This document shows, piece after piece, positions 44,603 through 54,200 of a stretch of DNA of 64,000 bases; within the stretch, counting starts at the first letter, position 1; the number at the start of each line of letters is the position of its first letter. Below the pieces are notes generated by a model. That model did no database searches and was not told the origin of the DNA. It saw only the letters and a program-made list of their open reading frames with translations. A program made the translations under genes and the position numbers. This DNA is from Streptomyces fradiae (lineage in GTDB: Bacteria > Actinomycetota > Actinomycetes > Streptomycetales > Streptomycetaceae). The stretch covers positions 372,001 to 436,000 of the forward strand of contig NZ_CP065958.1 in NCBI RefSeq assembly GCF_041270065.1, in the 5' to 3' direction.

Positions 44603-46308
44603 TCCGGCGGCCCGGCGCCCCCATCGGTCGCCCCACCGGTCTCCGCGCCGCCTGGGGCGCAGCCGCGGGCACCCTCCGGGAGACCCTGCGCCCCCAGGGC
44701 GCACTGCGCGCCCGCAACGCCTCCGCATGGCTGCCTCCCGCGCACGAACTCCTGCCCGCGATGCGCCGGTTCGCCGACGCCGACGAGGTGGACCTCGTCG
44801 TCGTCGGCTGCGGCGCAGGCGGTGCCGTGCTCACCCAGCGCCTGGCGCGGGCCGGCTGGCGGGTGGCGTGCCTGGAGGCCGGGCCGTTCTGGGACCCGGG
44901 GCGGGACTGGGTGAGCGATGAAGAGGGCTCCCGCGGGCTGCACTGGACCGGGCCGAGGGTCGTGGACGGACCCGACCCGGTGCCGCTCGGCGCCAACAAC
45001 TCCGGTCGGGGCGTGGGCGGTTCCATGGTCCACTTCGCCGGCTACGCACCCCGGCTGCACCCCTCCGACCTGCGTACCCGCACCGCCGACGGGGTCGGCG
45101 CCGACTGGCCCCTCGACTACGCCGACCTGGCCCCGCGCTACGCCCGCCTCGAACAGGAACTGCCCGTCGCCGGCCAGTACTGGCCCTGGGGCGCCCCGCA
45201 CCCCTACCCGCACGCCCCGCACCCGGTCGGCGGCAACGGCCAGGTCATGCTGGAGGGCTGCGCCGCGCTCGGCATCGAGGCGCGAGTCGGCCCCGTCGCC
45301 ATCGTCAACGGGCGCTTCGGCGCCCGCCCGCACTGCGTCTATCGCGGCTTCTGCCTCCAGGGCTGCACCGTCGGCGCCAAGGCGAGCCCGCTCAACACCC
45401 ACGTCCCCGACGCCCTCGCACACGGCGCCGAGATCCGCGCCGACGCCATGGCCACCGAGGTCGTCACCGACCGCGGCCGGGCCACCGGGGTACGGTACGT
45501 GCGCGGCGGCCGCGAACACCTCCAGCGCGCCCGGGCCGTGGCCCTCGCCTGCTACGCGATCGAGTCCCCGCGCCTGCTCCTCAACTCCGGCCTGTGCAAC
45601 GAACACGACCAGGTCGGCCGCTATGTGATGGTGCAGGGCGCGCCCCAGGTCGCGGGCCGGTTCGACGACGAGATCCGGATGTACAAGGCGCCGCCGCCCG
45701 AGGTGACGAGCGAGCAGTTCTACGAGACCGACCCGGCCCGCCCGTACCGGCGCGGCTTCTCGGTGCAGACCGTCTCCCCGCTGCCGGTCGTCTTCGCCCG
45801 GCACCTCGCCGAAGCCGGCCACTGGGGTGCCGGTCTGCGCGAACGGATGCGTGGCTACCCGTACTGGGCCACCCTCGGCGCGCTGTGCGAGTACCTGCCG
45901 CAGGCCGGCAACCGGGTCACCCTGGACGCCGAGACCGACGCGTACGGACTGCCCGTCGCCCGCTTCACCCACGGCCGCTGCGCCAACGACCGGCTCGTCA
46001 CCGAGGCCGCCACCCGCACCATGGCCGACATCCTCACCGCCGCGGGCGCCCGGGAACTCGTCGCCGTCGAGCGCTACGCCCATCTGGTCGGCGGCTGCCG
46101 GATGGCCGACCGGCCCGAACACGGGGTCGTCGACGCCGACCTGCGCACCTTCGCCGTACCCAATCTGCTCGTGACCGACGGCAGCGTCCTGCCCACCCAG
46201 GGTGCCGCCAACCCCGCCCTCACGATCATGGCCCTCGCCGACCGGGCCGCCGCCCGCCTGGTGGCCGGATCCCGGTCCGGCCTCCCGCTCGCCCGGAGCC
46301 CGCGCTGA
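44599..46308 (+). CDS. GMC family oxidoreductase (gluconate-dehydrogenase-like flavoprotein)
   Basis: 569 residues. FAD-binding LVVVGCGAGGAVLTQRLARA near 64-83, GVGGSMVHFAGYAPRLHP, a cysteine-rich CVYRGFCLQGC motif, and the C-terminal HLVGGCRMADRPEHGVVD and GAANPALTIMALADRAA (active-site and FAD blocks). It belongs to the GMC group of gluconate/sorbitol dehydrogenases. Unlike the periplasmic enzymes it lacks a Tat signal; a 60-residue N-terminal extension is present instead. It is last in the coupled operon. Confidence 0.88.
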   Translation: MIRRPGAPIGRPTGLRAAWGAAAGTLRETLRPQGALRARNASAWLPPAHELLPAMRRFADADEVDLVVVGCGAGGAVLTQRLARAGWRVACLEAGPFWDPGRDWVSDEEGSRGLHWTGPRVVDGPDPVPLGANNSGRGVGGSMVHFAGYAPRLHPSDLRTRTADGVGADWPLDYADLAPRYARLEQELPVAGQYWPWGAPHPYPHAPHPVGGNGQVMLEGCAALGIEARVGPVAIVNGRFGARPHCVYRGFCLQGCTVGAKASPLNTHVPDALAHGAEIRADAMATEVVTDRGRATGVRYVRGGREHLQRARAVALACYAIESPRLLLNSGLCNEHDQVGRYVMVQGAPQVAGRFDDEIRMYKAPPPEVTSEQFYETDPARPYRRGFSVQTVSPLPVVFARHLAEAGHWGAGLRERMRGYPYWATLGALCEYLPQAGNRVTLDAETDAYGLPVARFTHGRCANDRLVTEAATRTMADILTAAGARELVAVERYAHLVGGCRMADRPEHGVVDADLRTFAVPNLLVTDGSVLPTQGAANPALTIMALADRAAARLVAGSRSGLPLARSPR

Positions 46309-46504
46309 ACGCGACGCCCGGCAGCGGCGCCGTAGCTCGCCGGGCACGGTCATGACGGCGCGGGCCGCATGGTTCGAGGGCCCGGTCCGCCGCCCGGTCC
46401 GCATACCCGCACCGATATGGGGCACTCGTGACCGCGAGGTGACATGACCCGACCGGGCCGCCACCGACCGCTTCCGTCGGCCGGCTCGGTGGGAGGAGGA
46501 CACG

Positions 46505-47194
46505 ATGACTGCGCATGGGGCGCGGTCCCGGGGCGCTGCCCTGTTCGACGTCGACGGGACCCTGGTGGACACCAACTACCTCCACACCCTCGCCTGGTGG
46601 CAGGCGCTGCGCCGACACGGTCATGACGTACCGATGGCCCGCATCCACCGCGCCATCGGCATGGGCGCCGACCGACTCCTCGACGCGGTCCTCGGAGAAC
46701 GGCGCCGACGCACCGAGGACAGAGCGATCGCCGACGCGCACGGGGCTCTCTACGCCGCCTGGTACGAGAATCTCCGGCCGTTCGAGGGCGCGACGGAGCT
46801 GCTGCGCGCGGTGGCCGCACGCGGATGGCGGGTCGTGCTCGCCAGTTCGGCCTCCGAGGAGGAGGTCGCCGCCGTCCGCGGACTGCTCGACGCCGACGAG
46901 GTGATCGAGGCGGCCACCTCGGGCGGAGACGTGGACGCCACCAAACCCGCACCCGACCTCGTGGAGACGGCCCTGGAAGCGGTGGGCGCCGAGCCCGAGG
47001 ACGCCGTCTTCGTGGGCGACACCGTCTGGGACGTGGAAGCCGCCGGGCGTGCCGGACTGCCGTGCATCGGCCTGTTGACCGGCGGCACGACGCGCGCCGA
47101 GCTGGAGGACGCGGGTGCGGTGCTCGTCTGCGAGGACGCCATGGCCCTGCTGAGGAGGATCGACACGAGTCCGCTCCGCCGGCCATCGCGGTGA
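46505..47194 (+). CDS. HAD family hydrolase (phosphoglycolate phosphatase-like)
   Basis: 229 residues. HAD motif I FDVDGTLVD with nucleophile Asp15 and Asp17; motif II VVLASSAS; motif III Lys in ATKPAPD; motif IV FVGDTVWDVEAA. The cap helices between motifs I and II mark a C1-cap phosphatase of the phosphoglycolate/beta-phosphoglucomutase class. GGGAGGAGG lies upstream of the ATG. It is 196 bp after the redox operon and may serve it; substrate unknown. Confidence 0.9.
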   Translation: MTAHGARSRGAALFDVDGTLVDTNYLHTLAWWQALRRHGHDVPMARIHRAIGMGADRLLDAVLGERRRRTEDRAIADAHGALYAAWYENLRPFEGATELLRAVAARGWRVVLASSASEEEVAAVRGLLDADEVIEAATSGGDVDATKPAPDLVETALEAVGAEPEDAVFVGDTVWDVEAAGRAGLPCIGLLTGGTTRAELEDAGAVLVCEDAMALLRRIDTSPLRRPSR

Positions 47195-47209
47195 CCGCGT
47201 CCACCGGCA

Positions 47210-47622
47210 TCAGCCGTGCGTGTACGGGGCCGCGGCCCAGAAAGGTGCCGCTCGCGGGGACCACCGCCCTGCGGGATCAGTGCGTAGGTGTGCGGCGAGG
47301 CGGTCAGGAACCGGTCCGGGACGAAGCGGTACGGATCGTCCCACAGAGCGAGGTCGTGGTTCCTCCCGTACACATCGAGCAGCAGCAGGGTGCCGCGCGA
47401 CACCCGCTCCCCGTCCAGCACGAGCCCGTCCGGCGCGAGGGCGCCGACGAACGGGACGAACGGACAGAAGCGGCGCACCTCATGCGCGAAGGACCGGGCG
47501 AGCCCGGTCGGTTCCTCCTCAGCGAGCCGCCTCCGCAGACGGGGCCGCAGGCTCATCGCGTGGGCGGCGAAGGTCAGGAACCACGTGATCGCCACCGTGG
47601 GTCGCGCGAGGCGTCGGGACTC
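47210..47622 (-). pseudogene. remnant of a CYP152-type cytochrome P450 (fatty-acid peroxygenase)
   Basis: An open stretch on the minus strand reads RRLARPTVAITWFLTFAAHA, RRFCPFVPFVGALAPDGLVL, GTLLLLDVYGRNHDLALWDDP, RFVPDRFL and YALIPQGGG, which is the C-terminal third of a CYP152 hydroxylase/peroxygenase. After PQGGG the frame is lost; a second frame gives FLGRGPVHARLM where the heme-ligand loop should be, and no Cys ligand is visible. The N-terminal two-thirds are absent: the reading is closed by TGA at 47640. So this is a decayed, non-functional fragment. Confidence 0.75.
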
Positions 47623-47850
47623 ACGACGGCGAGTGCGTCAGGGCGCTTCGGCAGTACGTCGGCGAGCCGAAGCGCCTCGGTCCGGGCCCGGACCGTGCCG
47701 TCGAGGGAGTCGTCCACCACCGCCGCGAGGGTGCCCGTCCTCGCTCACCACGACGAGCGCCGGAGCCCGCTCATGGACCAGTACTTCCGCGGCTTCCCGC
47801 AGGGTGGCGTCCAGGTGCGCACAGGTGCGCACAGGTGCAGGGCCAGGCCA
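47574..47850 (-). pseudogene. remnant of a CBS-domain protein
   Basis: One frame reads PVRTCAHLDATLREAAEVLV then APALVVVSEDG; a second frame continues GTLAAVVDDSLDGTVRARTE then LRLADVLPKRPDALAVVSP and stops at 47574. Together these make one CBS motif plus a linker, joined at GAGGACGGGCACC where one extra base breaks the frame. There is no start codon or ribosome site. It immediately follows the antiporter gene, and overlaps the P450 remnant. A 10-bp repeat (GGTGCGCACA, three near copies) occurs at 47814-47838. Confidence 0.6.
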
Positions 47851-47852
47851 GG

Positions 47853-49103
47853 TCACGCTCGCGCACGGGCCGGGGTCTCCGCGGTCGTCGTTCCGTCCAC
47901 GGAGCGTGGTTCGGTTGCCGCGCCGGTGTCGACGATGTCGTCGACGTGGAAGAGGCGGGCGATGGGGACGTCGGTGCTGCTGTGGGCGATGATCGAGAAG
48001 GCGATGCAGACCGCGATCAGCGTGTACGCCTCCGGCCCCTGAGGAATGCCGGCCTGGAGGACCAGCAGGCCGTAGACGACCGAGGCGAAACCCTTCGGCC
48101 CGAACCAGGCCGCGACCAGCTTCTCCCTGCGGTCGATCCGCGTCCCCCACAGCGACAGCAGCAGCGACGCCGGCCGGATGAGCACGATCGCCAGGACCAC
48201 CGCGACATAGCCACCGATGGACAGGTCTCCGAACAGCTGCGGAGTGAGCAGCGCGCCGAAGACGAGCAGGGCGGCGAACTTGGCCAGTTCGGCCAGCGAC
48301 TCGCCCAGCGGCTCGAACGCCTTCTGGGACTCCGATGAGACGGCGGCGAGGACCGCGCCCGCGGAGAAGGCGGCCAGGTAGGGGTTGGCGTGGGTCAGGT
48401 GGCAGGCGCCGTACAGGATGATCCCGGTGGCCAGCGGCAGCAGCGGCTGGAGCTTCGGCTCGGCGCCGAGCAGCGGAAGCCGTACGAGCCCGTTGACGAG
48501 CAGCGGGAGCAGCACGCCGAAGGCCAGGCCGAGGCCCAGCTCAAGACCGATCTGCCCGAAGGACGCCTCCGCATGGCCCGCGGTCGGTCCCGCGGCGGCG
48601 ATGAGGATCAGCACCACCGGCAGAGCGAGGCCGTCGTTGATACCGCTCTCGACGTTCAGCAACTCGCGCAGCCGGGACGGCACCTCCTTGCGGCCCACGA
48701 TCGCCGACGCGAACACCGGGTCCGTCGGCGCCAGGACCGCGCCGACGAGGAAAGAGGTCGTCCAGTCCAGGCCGACCAGGTAGTGGGTGATCAGGGCCAT
48801 GCCCACGCACGCGAGCGGCATGCCCAGACCGAGCGCGCGCGCCGGGTTGCGCCAGTTGGCCCGCAGCTTGGCGAACGAGACATGCATGCCGTCGGTGAAC
48901 AGCACGGCGAACAGCGCGAGATCGGCGGTCACCGACACGATCTCGCTCTCCGGCGAGATGTGGATCAGGCCCAGGAAGCCGTCGCTCACCAGCGCCCCGC
49001 CAAGGAGGAAGAGCAGCGAGGTGGACAGGACGGTACGGGCGGCAAGCCCGGACAGCAGCACCGCGACAAGCAGTGCGGCCCCGAAGACAGCGACGAGCAG
49101 CAT
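47853..49103 (-). CDS. CPA1-type cation:proton antiporter
   Basis: 416 residues with about 12 membrane helices. Family landmarks: LFTDGMHVSFAKLRANWRNP, VLAPTDPVFASAIVGRKEVP and NVESGINDGLALPVVL (the ND ion-binding pair), typical of NhaP/CPA1 Na+(K+)/H+ exchangers. The C-terminal ~25 residues are cytoplasmic and Thr-rich. Start ATG 49103 with GGAG ten bases upstream; longer in-frame starts would only add the leader. Its transcript is predicted to start about 70 bases upstream and to carry the shared 19-nt leader element. Confidence 0.9.
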   Translation of the reverse strand: MLLVAVFGAALLVAVLLSGLAARTVLSTSLLFLLGGALVSDGFLGLIHISPESEIVSVTADLALFAVLFTDGMHVSFAKLRANWRNPARALGLGMPLACVGMALITHYLVGLDWTTSFLVGAVLAPTDPVFASAIVGRKEVPSRLRELLNVESGINDGLALPVVLILIAAAGPTAGHAEASFGQIGLELGLGLAFGVLLPLLVNGLVRLPLLGAEPKLQPLLPLATGIILYGACHLTHANPYLAAFSAGAVLAAVSSESQKAFEPLGESLAELAKFAALLVFGALLTPQLFGDLSIGGYVAVVLAIVLIRPASLLLSLWGTRIDRREKLVAAWFGPKGFASVVYGLLVLQAGIPQGPEAYTLIAVCIAFSIIAHSSTDVPIARLFHVDDIVDTGAATEPRSVDGTTTAETPARARA

Positions 49104-49146
49104 GACGGAAGTACTCCGATCGGTAGAAGAGACACGTATCCCTTGT

Positions 49147-49187
49147 TCGCCGACCAGACTTCCCGGCACTCCGCAACGGACCTTACA
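49147..49187 (-). promoter_or_regulatory. leader element A: -10 box and 19-nt conserved sequence, antiporter
   Basis: On the minus strand, -10-like TGTAAG (49187-49182), 12 bases, then GTGCCGGGAAGTCTGGTCGG continuing C-G-A (GCCGGGAAGTCTGGTCGGC is 49167-49149). The ends GCCG/CGGC can pair, leaving a conserved 11-base loop. It is about 45 bases from the antiporter start codon. The same 23 bases and the same -10 spacing occur in the CBS/permease leader. Confidence 0.75.
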
Positions 49188-49230
49188 CGTTCCTTACGCG
49201 GCATTGACAGGGCCTTGACGGGCACCCGGG

Positions 49231-49269
49231 CGCGGCTCCGATTGCCGGGTTCCGGCAATCGGAGCCGCG
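49231..49269 (-). terminator. very strong hairpin after the ArsB/NhaD-type gene
   Basis: Perfect 18-bp stem (49231-49248 with 49252-49269, CGCGGCTCCGATTGCCGG and its complement) with a three-base loop. It lies between the permease stop (49362) and the antiporter promoter, and isolates the two units. Confidence 0.9.
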
Positions 49270-49361
49270 CAGCGCGGTCGTGCTGGGGAGCCATCCAGCG
49301 GTACTGGTCCCGCGCGAACGGTGGCTGACGGAACTCATGCGCGTACCCGCACGGCGGGCGC

Positions 49362-50660
49362 TCAGGCCAGGGCGAAGTAGCGCAGCCACAGATAGAGCGC
49401 GGACACGGCGACCGTGACGGCGGTGACGACCAGTCCGTACTTGGTGAACTGCCAGAAGGAGATGGGCTGGCGGTTGCGTTCGGCGATGCCGAGGACGACG
49501 ACGTTGGCGGAGGCGCCGATGGCGGTGGCGTTGCCGCCGAGGTCGGCGCCGAGGGCCAGGGCCCACCACATCACGTGGTCGGGGTCCCCGCCCATGTCGG
49601 CGACGAGTTCGCTGGTGATCGGCGCCATCGTGGCGACGTAGGGGATGTTGTCGACGATCGCGGAGAGCACGGCCGAGCCGCCGAGCAGCAGCATGGATCC
49701 GCCGAGTTCGGCGCCTCCGATGGCGTCCGCCAGCCAACCGGCCAGCTCGCCGATGACGCCCGTCTCGATCAGTGCCCCCACCATGACGAACAGGCCTGCG
49801 AAGAAGGCCAGCGTGGGCCACTCGACCTCACCGAGCACCTCGCCCGTCTCGACCTTGGACACGGCCACCAGCAGGCCGGCGCCGAGGAGCGCGACCACGC
49901 TCGGCTCGTAGTGCAGGACGGGGTGCAGGACGAATCCGGCGACGACGAGGGCGAGGACGCCCAGGCCGAGGGCCAGCAGGCGGGGGTCGGTGATGGCCTC
50001 GCGCTCGCGCAGCTCCATGACCTCGGCGGCGCGCTTCTCGTCGTAGACGAAGTACTTCGCGAACATCACCCGGCACAGCAGGACGAGGACGCATATCAGG
50101 ACCACGCACAACGGCGCGAGGTGCACGAGGAAGTCGTTGAAGGTGAGGCCGGCCCGGCTGGCGATGATGATGTTGGGCGGGTCACCGACGAGCGTGGCGG
50201 TGCCGCCCACGTTGGACGCGAAGACCTCGGCGAGCAGGAACGGCATGGCCGGCAGTTTCAGCCGGTCGCACACCAGGAGCGTGACCGGGGCCACCAGCAG
50301 GACGGTCGTGACGTTGTCGAGCAGCGCGGACGCCACGGCGGTGATGACGACCAGCATGGTCATCACCCGAAAGGGCCGGGCCCTGGCCTTCTTCACCGAC
50401 CAGATGGCCAGGTACTCGAAGAGCCCGGTCCGCTTCAGCACACCGACGATCATCATCATGCCCATGAGGAGGAAGATGACGTTCCAGTCGATGCCGGTCT
50501 CCTCCGAGTGGAAGGCAGAGACGTCGTCGGTGGCGCCGATGGCCAGCATCAGCCCGGCGCCGCCCAGGGCCGCGGCCACCCGGTGGACCCATTCGGTGAC
50601 GATCAGGACGTACACGCCCGCGAAGACGGCGACCGCCGCCCAGCTCTGCCAGTCATTCAC
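49362..50660 (-). CDS. ArsB/NhaD-family (SLC13-like) ion permease
   Basis: 432 residues, about 10-12 membrane helices. ArsB/NhaD signature: MGMMMIVGVLKRTGLFEYLA, SALLDNVTTVLLVAPVTLLV, FASNVGGTATLVGDPPNIII, and a second pseudo-repeat SAIVDNIPYVATMAPI then DLGGNATAIGASANVVVLG. Members move arsenite, Na+/H+ or dicarboxylates; the NhaD-like Na+/H+ role is plausible here because a CPA1 antiporter lies next door, but is not proven. The GTG start overlaps the CBS gene stop (GTGA), so the two are co-translated. Confidence 0.88.
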   Translation of the reverse strand: MNDWQSWAAVAVFAGVYVLIVTEWVHRVAAALGGAGLMLAIGATDDVSAFHSEETGIDWNVIFLLMGMMMIVGVLKRTGLFEYLAIWSVKKARARPFRVMTMLVVITAVASALLDNVTTVLLVAPVTLLVCDRLKLPAMPFLLAEVFASNVGGTATLVGDPPNIIIASRAGLTFNDFLVHLAPLCVVLICVLVLLCRVMFAKYFVYDEKRAAEVMELREREAITDPRLLALGLGVLALVVAGFVLHPVLHYEPSVVALLGAGLLVAVSKVETGEVLGEVEWPTLAFFAGLFVMVGALIETGVIGELAGWLADAIGGAELGGSMLLLGGSAVLSAIVDNIPYVATMAPITSELVADMGGDPDHVMWWALALGADLGGNATAIGASANVVVLGIAERNRQPISFWQFTKYGLVVTAVTVAVSALYLWLRYFALA

Positions 50661-51124
50661 GCCTGACCGCCCGCCGCGAGCAGGTGCCGCATGAGCCCGG
50701 CCGCCGAGACGACCCCGAGCAGCCGGCTTGCGGGACCGTCCCGCTCGACCACCGCCACCAGGGGTACGTGGCTACGGGCCATGGCCGCCGCGATCTCCAG
50801 CGTGCCCGCGTCCGGGCCGACGTACGGCGGCTTGAAGGCACGGGCGGGCAGCCACTGGGACACCGTCTTGCCCGTCAGGTCCTCGACGAGCGCTTCGGCG
50901 TGCCGTTCGTCGATGACCGGGGCGAGGAGCGGGTCCTCCATCACGTACTCGGGGACGAGCTGGCGCACGACCTGGGAGCCGGGCACGACGGCGTACGGAA
51001 TCCCGTCGGCGTCAAGCACCAGAAGCGCGGGCAGATCGTGTTCGGCCAGCAGCCGGACCGCGTCCACGGCACGGTCGTCGGTCGTGATGTGGGGAAACGG
51101 CTCGGCGAGATCACGGGCGGACAT
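50657..51124 (-). CDS. CBS-pair protein coupled to the ArsB/NhaD-type permease
   Basis: 155 residues with two CBS motifs: CBS1 about 1-55 (MSARDLAEPFPHITTDDRAV, LPALLVLDADGIPYAVV) and CBS2 about 95-150 (KPPYVGPDAGTLEIAAAMAR, VPLVAVVERDG, LGVVSAAGLMRHLLA). CBS pairs bind AMP/ATP/SAM or cyclic nucleotides, so it probably gates the coupled permease. AGGAG precedes the ATG at 51124. The leader carries the shared 19-nt element. Confidence 0.9.
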   Translation of the reverse strand: MSARDLAEPFPHITTDDRAVDAVRLLAEHDLPALLVLDADGIPYAVVPGSQVVRQLVPEYVMEDPLLAPVIDERHAEALVEDLTGKTVSQWLPARAFKPPYVGPDAGTLEIAAAMARSHVPLVAVVERDGPASRLLGVVSAAGLMRHLLAAGGQA

Positions 51125-51172
51125 GGGGCGGCTCCTGACCGGGGTCGTCAAAAAACGGGAACGCAAAAGAAC

Positions 51173-51213
51173 TCGCCGACCAGACTTCCCGGCACACCGC
51201 CGGCAACTTTATA
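51173..51213 (-). promoter_or_regulatory. leader element B: -10 box and 19-nt conserved sequence, CBS/permease operon
   Basis: On the minus strand, -10-like TATAAA (51213-51208), 12 bases, then GTGCCGGGAAGTCTGGTCGG continuing C-G-A (51195-51173). The 19-nt core is identical to leaders A and C. CCGGC just upstream can pair with the GCCGG at the start of the element, an alternative to the GCCG/CGGC pairing within it. About 48 bases separate it from the CBS start codon. Confidence 0.75.
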
Positions 51214-51280
51214 GGTTTCTTACGGCTTCCTGGCGAGCTTCTGACGGCGGCCTGTCGTGCGGTACCCACAGGCCATCGGA

Positions 51281-54200
51281 TCAGGCGTCGTCGGGACGGC
51301 CGCCGGCCGGCCGGGAGGCATGCCGCCCGGCGGGGCGTGCCAGCAGGTGGCGGGGGTCGGATGCCCGTGTGATGGCCGCCTCCACGGCCGTGAGGCGGTC
51401 GGCGAGCAGGCCGAGGGCGGCGATCGCGCGGCCGGTGGGGTCGTCACCGGCGGTTCCGAGCGTCCGGGTGCGGGTGAAGGCGGTGGTGATCTCGGTCCAG
51501 CGGGTGGCCTGCTCGGGGGTGAGGGTGCCGCGGAGGGCCGCGAGCTTGAGGAGGTTGGCCTCGGCGTCGCCGGTGAGGGTCTGCGCCTCCGCCGTGTAGT
51601 GGTCGTCGATGAGAGCGGCGAGTTCGGCCTCGTTCATGGCGGGCGAGATGCGGGCCACGATCTTGTTCATGTTGCGGTACGAGCCCTGGAGCCGGAACGG
51701 CGGCTCGGTGCGGGCGTCGTCGGTCTGCGCGGCGGAGGCGATGTAGGCCTCGTTGACCGCGAGCACGGTGGTACGGGCGGTCAGCAGGTGGCGCAGGACG
51801 GCGAGGATCCGGTCGAGTTCCGCCGGGGTGTACGGGTGGGTGAGCCGTTCCCGGTTCGCCAGCGGGTCTCCGGATGCCAGGCCGGTCAGCAGCTCCAGGT
51901 CGGCGCGGTCCCGGCCGGCGAGCGGCGCGAGGTCCGGGTGGGAGGTCAGGGCGTTCTCGACGAAGCTGAGGGCGAACGCGTCCTCCTTGCCGGTGAGCAC
52001 GTCGCCGAGGTTCCACACGTCGGCGCGGTTGGCGAGCATGTCGGGGACGCGGAAGCGCGTACCGGACTCGGTGTAGGGGTTGCCGGCCATGCAGACGGCG
52101 AAGCGCTTGCCGCGCAGATCGTGCCCGGCCAGGCTGCGGGTGGCGTCGCACAGCGGGATGAACTTCTGCAGGAACTCCGGCGAGCAGTGCTGGATGTCGT
52201 CCACGTACAGCAGCACGTTGTTGCCCGCCTCCAGGGCGAAGGCGATCTTCTCCAGTTCGCGCCGGGCCGCCGCGTCGGGGGCCTCGGCCGGGTCGAGGGA
52301 GGTCGTGGCCCGGCCGAGGGCGGGGCCGTCGACCTTGACCAGGAGCAGGCCGAGGCGGTCGGCGACGTACTCGACGAGGGTCGTCTTGCCGTATCCGGGC
52401 GGTGAGAGGAGCAGGAGCAGTCCGTGGCTGTCGACCCGCTTGGCGTCGCCCGCAGCACCGAGCTGCTTGGCCAGGTTGTCGCCGATCAGCGGCAGGTAGA
52501 CCTCGTCGACGAGCCGGTTGCGGACGAACGAGGACATCACCCGCGGGCGGTACTCGTCCACCCGCAGCCGGGTGCGTTCGGCCACGACGAGTTCGGCCCT
52601 GCCTGCCTGGAAGGACCGGAACCCCGGCACGTCGTGGGCGGCGAACTCGGCCGTCCGGTGCAGGAATTCGTCGATCCCGAGCTCCAGCGAGCCGCCGCTC
52701 AGGCGTGGGTGGCTGCCGAGCAGTCCGGTGAGCGTGCAGCCGGTCGGTCCGTCGACGTCGTAGCGGTCGAGCGCGGGGCACAGCTCGATGGCGACGGCCT
52801 CGGTGAGCACCCCGTCCCCGGCCCGCTCGCCGGAGGCGGCCGCGTAGGCGTGCAGCCAGCCCTCGACGAGCCGGCGACGGGCCGCGAGGTCGTCAAGCGC
52901 GCCGAGGTCGTCGTCGTACGCCCGGGTCCCCACGGCCCTGCGGAACTTGTCGAGGAGGGTTCGGGCCTCCGCAGAGACGGCGAACCCGGCCGGGGCCGTG
53001 GCCAGTTCGTCGACGAGGTACGCAGCGGCCGACGGGTCGCCGATCCGCTCGGCCAGTTCGCGGCGGAGCGCGTCGAGGCCCGGCGCGGCCCCGAACAGGT
53101 CGCGGGCGCGGTGCAGGGAGACGGCGGTACGAGTCCACGCGGCGCGGGCCTGGTCGCTCGCCGCGTGCGCCCAGAACAGCTGGGCGTTCGCTCTGGCGGT
53201 CGCCGGGTGACGGAGGAGTCCGGCGCCCTCGCGCAGCCGCAGCACGGCGGCCAGGATCTCCGTCGCGTCGTGGTCGTGGACCCCGCGCTCGTACCCCTCG
53301 TCGTACGCGGCTTCGGCGGCCCGCCGGACCAGGGCCGGCAGTTCGGCGGCGGCCAGGGCGTCGGAGAGGGCGTCGGCGCCGTGTTCGGCGAGGAGCCGGG
53401 CGGCAAGGTATTCGGAGCGGTAGACGTCCGGGGACTCCGAGGGCAGGGTCCGTCCCCAGTGCGGGCGGGTGGCCTCGAACGCGGGGTCGGTGACCCGGCG
53501 GCGGTAGTCGGTACCGGTGAGGACGAAGGCGAGCGTGTCGCCGTGCGGGACGAGGGTGAGCTCGGGCGACTGGCGCTGGACGGCGAAGCGGTACCGGCCG
53601 AGGCGAATGGTGTCGCCGCCGTCGGCGTACAGCTCGGTACGGTCGCGCAGGGCGCGGCCCGCCTCCTGACGGGCGGCGGCGAGCCGGCCCTCCAGTTCCT
53701 CCGCCCGCACCTGGTCGCCCAGGTCCCGCAGTTCGGTGGCGGTGCGCCGGACCTTGGTCACCATGGGGTCGGAGGCGAAGTACGCGTGGACGTCGTCGTC
53801 ACTGTCCAGGCCGGCGGCGCGGCGGGCGATCGCTTCGAGGACGCGGCCGGCCGACTCGGTGAGGCGCTGCGCGCGGCGGGCACGGGCATCGGTGAGGGTC
53901 TGGCGGCGTGCGGTGAAGGCGTCGTGGATCTCGGTCCGCTTCTCGGCGAGTCCGCCGAGGAAGGCGTCGTGATCGGCGAACCGGGCTTCGAGGTTCTCCA
54001 ACTGGAGAAGTAGTCTGCCGAGTTGTGCGTCGCAGTCCTCCGGGGTGGCCGCGGCGGCGAGTGCGCCGGTGACCGCCTCGGCGAGCAGGGCGAACTCGGC
54101 GGTGAAGGCGGCCCGCCCCTCGCGGTCGAGGAGATCGGCGCGTCGCGAAGCCAGGGTGGCCCGGGCCCGGTTGAGGCCGCCCAGGACGTCGGCGACGCGC

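Noticed and set aside
46353..46448. 31-residue frame MTARAAWFEGPVRRPVRIPA
   Set aside because: No ribosome site, not hydrophobic, and no match.
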